In this document: positions 37,378 through 43,804 of the stretch, in pieces
How the letters are laid out: each line of letters starts with the position of its first letter
How positions within the stretch are numbered: the stretch's first letter is position 1
NCBI GenBank assembly: GCA_038230955.1
Contig: JBBRMG010000001.1
Location: 1 to 64,000, forward strand
Length of the DNA: 64,000 nt
Reading direction: 5' to 3'
Source of the DNA: JBBRMG01 sp038230955
Lineage (GTDB): Bacteria; Patescibacteriota; Doudnabacteria; UBA920
Notes under the pieces: model-generated
Seen by the model: only the letters and a program-made list of their open reading frames with translations
What the model was told of the DNA's origin: nothing
The model's database searches: none
Program-made: the position numbers and the translations under genes

Positions 37378-37416
37378 TAATATCTTGGTGAAGGTTGTAA
37401 TTTTATCTATATATCT

Positions 37417-37474
37417 CTCAGTATTACTTAAGAAAACCATTGGAGCAACGCGACTGGTTTTCGTAGTAATACTG
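37417..37474 (-). repeat. hairpin element copy D (after fusA)
   Basis: On the minus strand CAGTATTACT/AGTAATACTG form the outer stem. Then come the 2x3 loop AC/TTA, GAAAACCA/TGGTTTTC, and GTCGC-GTT-GCTCCAA as the apex. It is the minimal form: the internal loop is closed directly by a three-base turn. The inner helix differs from copies A and B by compensated changes. It lies 20 bases after the fusA stop. Confidence 0.75.
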
Positions 37475-37493
37475 AAAGATACTAATGTTAATA

Positions 37494-39620
37494 TTACTGT
37501 CCCTTACGGACATTAATACCAGCACGAGATTCAACGATCTTTTCAGTCACGTTGCGAGGGACTTCACCATAGTGGTCAAATTCCATAATGGAAGAGGCTT
37601 GGCCTTGGGTCATAGACCGCAAAGTTGTGGCGTAACCAAACATTTCAGCCAACGGCACTTCAGCAGTAATAATTTTGCGATTAGTAATGTCTTCCATTTC
37701 ATTAATCCGAGCACGCTTGGAATTAAGATCACCAATAACATCGCCCATGTTTGCTTCAGGGGTAGTGACAACCACTTTCATGATTGGTTCAAGCAAGATT
37801 GGTTCACCCTTCTTCACTGCTTCTTGGAAAGCCTTCGAACCGGCAATCTTGAACGCCATTTCAGAGGAATCAACTTCATGATATGAACCATCGTACAAAG
37901 TGACTTTAAAGTCGACTACGGGATAACCGGCGATAACACCGTTAGCGGCAGATTCCTGAACACCTTTGTCTACCGGCTTGATGTATTCTTTTGGAATAGC
38001 ACCACCGACGATTTCGTCGACGAACTCATAACCGGCACCGCGCTCAAGTGGGGTAACGCGCAAATATACGTGGCCATATTGACCCCGACCACCAGTTTGG
38101 CGGATGTATTTCGTTTCAGCCTGAGCTTCCTTTTTGAAAGACTCCTTGAAAGCTACTTCAGGCTTACCAACATTGGCTTCTACTTTAAATTCACGCTTCA
38201 TGCGATCTACCAAAATTTCCAAATGCAATTCGCCCATACCAGCAATAATAGTTTGCTGAGTTTCTTCGTCGGAAGTAACTTTGAAAGTCGGATCTTCTTC
38301 CGCCAATTTCTGCATAGCAATACCCATTTTTTCTTGGTCAGCCTTTGTCTTCGGCTCAATCGACATAGAAATAACTGGGTCAGCAAATTTAATCTTTTCT
38401 AATTCAATGGGGTCAGATTCCGCGCAAAGGGTGTCGGCAGTAATAGTGTCTTTCGGACCTACTAAAGCACAAATATCACCGGCGTAGACTTCTTTCACTT
38501 CATCGCGCTGATCAGCGCGCATGCGCACCATACGGCCAACGCGTTCACGGTTGCCACTGCGAGCATTTAGTACATACGAACCAGCTTCCAATTTTCCGGA
38601 ATACACGCGGAAGAACACCAGACGACCAACGAATGGGTCGGTAGCGATTTTGAAAGCCAAAGCAGTAAACGGTTCGTCGTCACTTGGGTTACGAATTAGC
38701 TCTTCCCCATTGCGCGGGTTATGCCCCTTTACCGGACCCTTGTCTAACGGGCTTGGCAAGAAGTTAGTAACACCATCAAGCAATGTTCGAACAATGATAC
38801 CGCGACCATCGCCGCCGAATACTGGGTAGAACTCACCGGAACGAGTCGCTTTGCGGATAGCAATCATTAATTCTTCTTCAGTCAATTCAGTACCACCAAG
38901 ATACTTTTCCATTAACTGGTCATCGAACTCGACGACCTTCTCTATTAATTCATGTCGATACTTTTCCGCCTTCTCTTTCATGTCAGCCGGTACTTCACCC
39001 ACGACGAATTCTTTATCAGTAAAATCAGTGTACGTGTAGGTTTTCATCTGCACCAAATCAATTACACCATTGATTTCTTTTTCGAAACCTAACGGCAATT
39101 GGACCGGAAAAGCGTTCTTGGTTAAACGAGTGTGAATAGATTCAAGCGACTTGTAGAAGTCACCGCCAGTTTGGTTTATTTTGTTGATGAAACACATGCG
39201 AGGCACACCATATTTGTCAGCTTGGCGCCACACAGTTTCGCTTTGCGGCTCAACACCCATCTTCCCGTCGAATACGGTAATGGCCCCATCGAGCACACGC
39301 AAAGACCGTTCCACTTCAACGGTAAAGTCTACGTGGCCTGGGGTATCGATAATGTTAATCTTGTACTTCTTGTCTTTTCCATCAATGCTGATGTATTGCG
39401 GATTCCAGTAACAGGTAACCGCAGCGGAGGTAATGGTAATACCGCGCTCGCGTTCCTGCTCCATCCAGTCAGTCACGGTTTCACCTTCGTGCACCGCACC
39501 AATTTTGTGGATCATCCCCGTGTGAAAGAGAATACCCTCAGTCGTCGTGGTTTTACCCGCGTCGATGTGAGCGATAATCCCGATATTGCGGGTGTCTTCA
39601 ATTGCGTAATCTCGAGGCAT
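37494..39620 (-). CDS. fusA: elongation factor G
   Basis: 708 aa, full length with five domains. [10 protein letters not shown] (P-loop), DTPGHVDF (G3) and the C-terminal [15 protein letters not shown] region are standard. The G4 motif reads [12 protein letters not shown]: the Asp of NKxD, which selects guanine, is Asn (codon AAC near 39175). Catalyses translocation. Separated from rpsG by a 52-aa plus-strand gene, with its own promoter. Confidence 0.97.
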   Translation of the reverse strand: MPRDYAIEDTRNIGIIAHIDAGKTTTTEGILFHTGMIHKIGAVHEGETVTDWMEQERERGITITSAAVTCYWNPQYISIDGKDKKYKINIIDTPGHVDFTVEVERSLRVLDGAITVFDGKMGVEPQSETVWRQADKYGVPRMCFINKINQTGGDFYKSLESIHTRLTKNAFPVQLPLGFEKEINGVIDLVQMKTYTYTDFTDKEFVVGEVPADMKEKAEKYRHELIEKVVEFDDQLMEKYLGGTELTEEELMIAIRKATRSGEFYPVFGGDGRGIIVRTLLDGVTNFLPSPLDKGPVKGHNPRNGEELIRNPSDDEPFTALAFKIATDPFVGRLVFFRVYSGKLEAGSYVLNARSGNRERVGRMVRMRADQRDEVKEVYAGDICALVGPKDTITADTLCAESDPIELEKIKFADPVISMSIEPKTKADQEKMGIAMQKLAEEDPTFKVTSDEETQQTIIAGMGELHLEILVDRMKREFKVEANVGKPEVAFKESFKKEAQAETKYIRQTGGRGQYGHVYLRVTPLERGAGYEFVDEIVGGAIPKEYIKPVDKGVQESAANGVIAGYPVVDFKVTLYDGSYHEVDSSEMAFKIAGSKAFQEAVKKGEPILLEPIMKVVVTTPEANMGDVIGDLNSKRARINEMEDITNRKIITAEVPLAEMFGYATTLRSMTQGQASSIMEFDHYGEVPRNVTEKIVESRAGINVRKGQ

Positions 39621-39645
39621 AGTTTAATGGTTATTTATTGGGGGT

Positions 39646-39697
39646 TTTATAGGTTTTATTGTCATTACTTGACAAATCTATTTTTTTATGCTATAGT
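39646..39697. promoter_or_regulatory. overlapping divergent promoters (fusA and 52-aa gene)
   Basis: Plus strand: TTGACA 39669-39674, 17 bases, TATAGT 39692-39697. Minus strand: TTGTCA 39670-39675, 18 bases, TATAAA 39646-39651. The two -35 boxes occupy the same bases, so only one polymerase can bind at a time. Confidence 0.65.
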
Positions 39698-39719
39698 GCA
39701 GTTGGAGGATATAGATTTT

Positions 39720-39878
39720 ATGAGAAACAAGACAGCGAGGGATTATGTATTCCCGATCATTTTATCTGCAATATTCGGTTTTGCTTTTGGCCTCTACAAT
39801 AGAGGAACTGTGCAAGCCGGATTAGGATACGCTCTTGTCGGCGCAATCATCAGTTTTGGTATCAGACTAATGATGTAG
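39720..39878 (+). CDS. 52-aa membrane microprotein
   Basis: ATG at 39720 with GGAGG at 39704-39708, a consensus promoter upstream and a strong terminator after the stop. Sequence MRNKTARDYVFPIILSAIFG and onwards: two short hydrophobic segments (VFPIILSAIFGFAFGLY and GYALVGAIISFGIRLMM), a hairpin membrane protein. It sits antisense inside the str gene group, between rpsG and fusA. No family recognised. Confidence 0.75.
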   Translation: MRNKTARDYVFPIILSAIFGFAFGLYNRGTVQAGLGYALVGAIISFGIRLMM

Positions 39879-39898
39879 AATTCGATGGGTTGCATGTT

Positions 39899-39932
39899 GA
39901 CGGTTTGCTTTCACGAGTGAACCGTCTTTTTT
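39899..39932 (+). terminator. intrinsic terminator of the 52-aa gene
   Basis: GACGGTT pairs with AACCGTC around a 14-base loop that can fold further, followed by seven T. There is no T-run on the minus side, so rpsG transcripts are not stopped here. Confidence 0.85.
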
Positions 39933-39941
39933 TATTCCCTA

Positions 39942-40454
39942 CTATTTCCGCTTGTTACCGAACCTTGCAAAGTGAGCAAACGCTTTGTTTGCTTCAGCCA
40001 TACGGTGAGTATCTTCGCGCTTCTTGAAAGCAGTTCCCTGCTTCTGAAAACCATCTAAGATTTCACCGGCCAGCTTCTGAGCCATTGGGGCGCCTTTTTT
40101 GCTGCGAGCAGCATTGATCATCCATTTCATACCTAATGCGGTACGACGAGGTTCTGGTACTTCCATCGGCACCTGGTAGTTTGAGCCACCAATACGGCGA
40201 CCCTTAATTTCCATAATTGGGCTGATGTTTTTCAAAGCAGTTTCAAATATTTCGCGATTGTCTTTGTCAGCAGCGTCCGGAATATTCTTGGACTTTTCAG
40301 CAACAATATCTAAAGCTGTGTAAAAGATTTTCTGAGATACGGTCTTCTTGCCGCGTTCCATCATATAGTTGATGAACTTGGCGTACTTCACACTGCTGAA
40401 CTTTGGATCCGGCAGTGGAGTGTGTTTATCGTAACTTCTTGCTCTGCGTGGCAT
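39942..40454 (-). CDS. rpsG: 30S ribosomal protein S7
   Basis: 170 aa with MPRRARSYDKHTPLPDPKF, KFINYMMERGKKTVSQKI and GGSNYQVPMEV, all S7 marks. About 14 residues longer than the common form. Nucleates 16S head assembly. Confidence 0.97.
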   Translation of the reverse strand: MPRRARSYDKHTPLPDPKFSSVKYAKFINYMMERGKKTVSQKIFYTALDIVAEKSKNIPDAADKDNREIFETALKNISPIMEIKGRRIGGSNYQVPMEVPEPRRTALGMKWMINAARSKKGAPMAQKLAGEILDGFQKQGTAFKKREDTHRMAEANKAFAHFARFGNKRK

Positions 40455-40540
40455 GTCGTCGTAAATTTAGTTCCCGGTTTCGTAGTCGAATAAATTCAAC
40501 TTCTCAACCTTTCACTAAATTTCTCCTCTAAGAATTTTGC

Positions 40541-40585
40541 TTAACTCCCTATAGGGAGCCCAAGTAAAATTCTTTGTAATTACTG
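40541..40585 (-). other. intercistronic hairpin between rpsL and rpsG
   Basis: On the minus strand AAGAATTTT.CTT pairs with AAG.AAAATTCTT, enclosing CTCCC/GGGAG with loop TATA. No T-run. It lacks the GUCGC/GCUCCAA core of the four-copy element. Could be an RNA processing or stability site. Confidence 0.5.
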
Positions 40586-41011
40586 TTAAGCAGCCGGGGC
40601 TGGGCGCTTAGCGCCATATTTGCTGCGAGAGCGTCGACGACCTTCAACGCCTAGAGTATCTAACTTACCGCGGACAATGTGATAGCGCACACCTGGCAAA
40701 TCTTTCACACGACCACCGCGAATCATAACCACACTGTGTTCCTGCAAGTTGTGGCCAACTCCCGGGATATATGCGAGTACTTCCATACCGTTGGTCAATT
40801 TGACCTTAGCAACCTTACGCAAAGCCGAGTTCGGCTTCTTTGGGGTGGTGGTATAAACCTTTAGACAAACGCCGCGAATAAACGGAGCGCCAGTTGGCAG
40901 GTTGATAACCTTGTTCTTGATAAGGTTCACGCGACGTTGCAGGGCCGGAGATTTGCTCTTCGACTTCAACGGATGGCGTCCCTTTCTCACAATCTGGTTG
41001 ATTGTAGGCAT
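40586..41011 (-). CDS. rpsL: 30S ribosomal protein S12
   Basis: 141 aa. [11 protein letters not shown] start, [16 protein letters not shown] (the streptomycin-site loop) and [13 protein letters not shown]. Normal S12 with Lys at the usual drug-sensitive positions. First gene of the str group. Confidence 0.97.
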   Translation of the reverse strand: MPTINQIVRKGRHPLKSKSKSPALQRRVNLIKNKVINLPTGAPFIRGVCLKVYTTTPKKPNSALRKVAKVKLTNGMEVLAYIPGVGHNLQEHSVVMIRGGRVKDLPGVRYHIVRGKLDTLGVEGRRRSRSKYGAKRPAPAA

Positions 41012-41180
41012 ATCTTACTAAACCTTTCTTTACTTATGCATATAAAAAACTGACAATATAGCGTCAGCTCTATCGTTTCGCACATATGGTACTCTCGTGA
41101 AGCCATACGAGTTAATTCCCATTAAGCGAGTGTATGCAGTAATTACCTAATTAAGGTGGCTTCTTCTAAGTTGTAAACAG

Positions 41181-41210
41181 ATTATACCAGATTGATGCAG
41201 GGTTGGTCAA
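41181..41210 (-). promoter_or_regulatory. promoter of rpsL-rpsG
   Basis: Minus-strand TTGACC (41205-41210), 18 bases, TATAAT (41181-41186). The leader of about 160 bases ends with AAAGG before the rpsL ATG. No strong structure was noted in it. Confidence 0.75.
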
Positions 41211-41284
41211 ATTCAGGGTTTTTCCACGAATTTGACAATTATTAATTATTATTATATCATTAGTATAAATTAATAGTATTCTAT

Positions 41285-41527
41285 ATGTCTACCTCAATTA
41301 CCAAGCAAAAAAATGAAGCTCTAAGTATTTCCCTGCCTGCCCAATTAAAGCGGGATTTATTGAAACGGGCTCAAAATGACAACGTTGCCGTTAGTCAAGT
41401 AGTAGCTGAGGCTCTCAAAAAACATTTAATTCTCAAGGAATGGCGGGATTTGCAAGACATTTTTGGACCGGCACTGTTAAAACTTGGTATTGATTCAGAT
41501 GAAGCAGTTGAGGAATACTTCGGATAA
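41285..41527 (+). CDS. ribbon-helix-helix antitoxin
   Basis: 80 aa. ALSISLPAQLKRDLLKRAQ and VAVSQVVAEALKKHL form a beta strand and two helices of the RHH DNA-binding fold (CopG/MetJ-like). The acidic C-terminal half would bind the toxin. It precedes the PIN gene by two bases. A TTGACA box lies at 41232, but its -10 partner is weak. Confidence 0.8.
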   Translation: MSTSITKQKNEALSISLPAQLKRDLLKRAQNDNVAVSQVVAEALKKHLILKEWRDLQDIFGPALLKLGIDSDEAVEEYFG

Positions 41528-41529
41528 TA

Positions 41530-41952
41530 ATGCGATTTGTATGTGATACAAACATATATCTGGCAGCACTTCGTCGAGGTGGTTTTTGTAATACTGTACT
41601 GGAATTGATATTAAGCACTGACAATACTCATGAATTGTGGGTTTCTGAATTTATCATTCAAGAAACCAAGAAAAAAGCTGCAGTGTTTGCTCTAAAAAAG
41701 CTCGCGTCTCAATATGATATTGACAGAATTCTGCAAACAATTGAATCGAGCGCTCATATTTCATTTCCTTCCCGTGAACGAATCACTAATGTCTCACGTG
41801 ATCCCGACGACAATAGAATTCTGGAATGCGCTGTGTCGGCTCAAGCCGATGTTATCGTCACTATGGATAAAGATTTATTGGTGCTAAAACAATTTCGCGG
41901 CATTGCCATAGTCCATCCCAAAACTTTCATTTACATGCAGCCCAAGGACTAA
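41530..41952 (+). CDS. PIN-domain toxin (putative ribonuclease)
   Basis: 140 aa. Acidic residues at PIN-typical places: RFVCDTNIYLAAL (first Asp), the Glu in FIIQETKKK, RDPDDNRILECAV and VTMDKDLL. Matches the COG1569-type toxins that cut RNA. Co-transcribed with the RHH antitoxin. The 3' end meets the DGR reverse transcriptase end (4-base overlap). Confidence 0.85.
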   Translation: MRFVCDTNIYLAALRRGGFCNTVLELILSTDNTHELWVSEFIIQETKKKAAVFALKKLASQYDIDRILQTIESSAHISFPSRERITNVSRDPDDNRILECAVSAQADVIVTMDKDLLVLKQFRGIAIVHPKTFIYMQPKD

Positions 41953-42953
41953 GCATCCTCTCTTGTTAACATTTCCTCTAGCACACTTTCTTTAATACCA
42001 TAGGTATTGCCATGATTCATCAAGCCCAAATATGACTGCAAAGTCTCGTCCATGGGACTATTGCGTAATTGCTTCATCATTCTGCGCTTGGTAGTAGTGC
42101 GTATAACAGTGTGATCAGGAAAATGCACCCAGCCAAGAAAATCTACTCCCGAAACAAAAGTTTTCAGATACAGCTTATCCGGGTGCAATGTCAAATTTAG
42201 CCTACTTTTCAAGAATTCTGAAATTTGGGCAATTTGAGAAATTAACGCTTCTCTATCGTCGGACAAAAATACAAAATCATCAGCGTATCTTATGTAGTAT
42301 TTTGCGTGCAATTTGTGTTTCACAAACTGATCAAACTCATTCATATAAATATTACAGAACAGCTGTGATGTTAAATTACCTAATGGTAACCCAACTCCCG
42401 GCAAGGTAGAAAAACTATCAATAATTTGCTCCAGTAATTGCATTAGAGGTAAGTCCGAAATATATTGAGACAGTATACCTATGAGTACTCCATGATTAAT
42501 GCTGGCAAAAAACTTTTTTATATCACACTTTAAGACCCAACATGTCCGTCTATGGTTTCTACTCACTTTATAGGCAAACGCACGGAACCTCTTTATCGCC
42601 TTGTACGTTCCCTTATCAATCCGGCATGAATAGGAATTAGCAATAAAAGTCCTATCAAAAAACGGATACAATGTCCGGTACAAAGCGTGATGCAAAATCC
42701 TGTCTCGCACAGAAGCCTTGTGAATCTGTCGCGGTTTGGGATCAGTAATGCTAAATGCGCTATAATATGAGTGCTGGTATGTGCCGCTGGCCAAATCCCT
42801 ATGCAACTCAATGAGATTGCCCATTAAATTATGTTCAAATTCTTGCACATCTTTACGCTGTCTTTTGCCCCGAACAAACTCAGTCCATGCTTCCAGTAAA
42901 TTTTCTAGTGAAATAATATCTTTATAATCATGTCTGAATTGAACCTTGCTCAT
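41949..42953 (-). CDS. diversity-generating retroelement reverse transcriptase
   Basis: 334 aa from the ATG at 42953. Palm motifs: KPRQIHKASVRDRILHHAL, CDIKKFFASI, GLPLGNLTSQLF and YIRYADDFVFLS. The LGNxTSQ box (instead of QGxxxSP of group II introns) is the hallmark of DGR enzymes. No thumb-X or endonuclease domain follows. It copies the template RNA with errors at adenines. Order on the minus strand is target, TR, RT, the canonical layout. A longer frame to 42977 would encode a poly-Gly start from the homopolymer tract. Confidence 0.93.
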   Translation of the reverse strand: MSKVQFRHDYKDIISLENLLEAWTEFVRGKRQRKDVQEFEHNLMGNLIELHRDLASGTYQHSYYSAFSITDPKPRQIHKASVRDRILHHALYRTLYPFFDRTFIANSYSCRIDKGTYKAIKRFRAFAYKVSRNHRRTCWVLKCDIKKFFASINHGVLIGILSQYISDLPLMQLLEQIIDSFSTLPGVGLPLGNLTSQLFCNIYMNEFDQFVKHKLHAKYYIRYADDFVFLSDDREALISQIAQISEFLKSRLNLTLHPDKLYLKTFVSGVDFLGWVHFPDHTVIRTTTKRRMMKQLRNSPMDETLQSYLGLMNHGNTYGIKESVLEEMLTREDA

Positions 42954-43334
42954 AGTAATAATAGTACCCCCCCCCAACGGATTTTACCAGTATTGCAAAA
43001 AGTAAAAATTGCCTATTTGCTATGGTTTGATTATTACCAAATTCTGCCCAAGTTACATAGGCATTCATTAGGCCATAAAGTCGATAATTTGTTTGTCGAA
43101 CTCATAGAAGCGATAGTTTCTGCCAGTTTCTTGTCCCCGCACGAAAAACTACCTTATATTAGGCTAGCCATTAAGAAAAACGACACAGTCAAAATCCTGT
43201 TGATGATGCTATGGGAAACCCACTCCCTGGATGGCAAACAATATATTGCGCTGTCTGTAAAAATCGACGAAATCGGAAGAATGCTCGGTGGTTGGAATGG
43301 TCAAATCACAAAACAAAACTCTCCTCGAAAATAG
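42930..43334 (+). CDS. Avd-like DGR accessory protein (four-helix bundle)
   Basis: 134 aa, basic and helical. LPVLQKVKIAYLLWFDYYQ, LPYIRLAIKKNDTVKILLMM and the end EIGRMLGGWNGQIT match the four-helix-bundle Avd/S23-like family that binds the RT. Unusually it is on the opposite strand to the RT; the two starts overlap by 24 bases. A run of nine C at 42967-42975 lies 13 codons into the frame, so slippage there would switch the protein on or off. A TTG just downstream could serve as an alternative start. Confidence 0.8.
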   Translation: MSELNLAHSNNSTPPQRILPVLQKVKIAYLLWFDYYQILPKLHRHSLGHKVDNLFVELIEAIVSASFLSPHEKLPYIRLAIKKNDTVKILLMMLWETHSLDGKQYIALSVKIDEIGRMLGGWNGQITKQNSPRK

Positions 43335-43342
43335 GAGGAGAG
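43319..43342 (-). terminator. terminator of the TR RNA
   Basis: On the minus strand CTCTCCTC pairs with GAGGAGAG around an 8-base loop and is followed by TTTTGTTTT. It lies 14 bases after the template repeat and contains the avd stop codon. Confidence 0.7.
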
Positions 43343-43355
43343 AAATGAAAGAGAA

Positions 43356-43474
43356 TTGCGGACGCGAAACACAAACTCGTTGTTGCCATTCCAATGATTG
43401 TCTAGCTTGCCATTGTTGTTGTTCAACCACGGTTCGTCGTCGTTCCGATTGACGTTGAACAGATTCGGATTGCC
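43356..43474 (-). repeat. DGR template repeat (TR)
   Basis: 119 bp alignable without gaps to the variable repeat at 43809-43927 (constant offset 453). Read on the minus strand it is rich in AAC/AAT codons (for example LNNNNGKLDNHWNGNN). 38 of its 119 bases are A on that strand; 21 of these differ in VR, while none of the other 81 bases does. The last 20 bases, GCGTCCGCAA inclusive, are identical in both. Similarity continues weakly beyond 43474, with G differences. Confidence 0.95.
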
Positions 43475-43726
43475 GTTCGGGTCAGTTTTGTATAATATGC
43501 CGTCTGCTACACCATCCTTTGAGTGCTCTGTTAGCATTCTGGGGATTGAATCGTATTCGGCATTTAAATATGCCCTAGCATACTACACCAAGTTTCTTCA
43601 TTTTTTTGAAGTGTCTGCATGCACCACTCTATTTTTAACCGTAATCAAAAATATTCCCGAGGCATGGATACTGGATTCGGTAGCAAACAACCATAATCGT
43701 TTGCGTATGCACCTATTACCAATGGT

Positions 43727-43732
43727 ATTATA
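43727..43732 (-). promoter_or_regulatory. possible -10 box for the TR transcript
   Basis: TATAAT on the minus strand between target gene and TR, with no good -35 at 16-18 bases. A transcript from here to 43319 would be about 400 bases and carry the TR. Weak evidence. Confidence 0.3.
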
Positions 43733-43767
43733 GCAAAAATTTAGGCTGCAAAGGACAAAGATACAAA

Positions 43768-43798
43768 GTGCCAAGACTAGAGCAAGCTAGTCAAGCAC
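43768..43798. other. hairpin/cruciform directly after the variable repeat
   Basis: GTGC..GACTAG pairs with CTAGTC..GCAC around a six-base loop, ten bases past the target stop codon. In the Bordetella phage DGR a short inverted repeat in the same place, downstream of VR, promotes homing. Equivalent role here is inferred. Confidence 0.6.
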
Positions 43799-43804
43799 CA
43801 AGGA

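Noticed and set aside
40541..40585. rpsL-rpsG hairpin as a fifth copy of the repeated element
   Set aside because: It lacks the 2x3 loop, the GAAA helix and the GUCGC/GCUCCAA core.
43301..43537. Frame across the template repeat as a separate gene
   Set aside because: It is the TR read in the target frame; the terminator and TR role explain it better than a protein.
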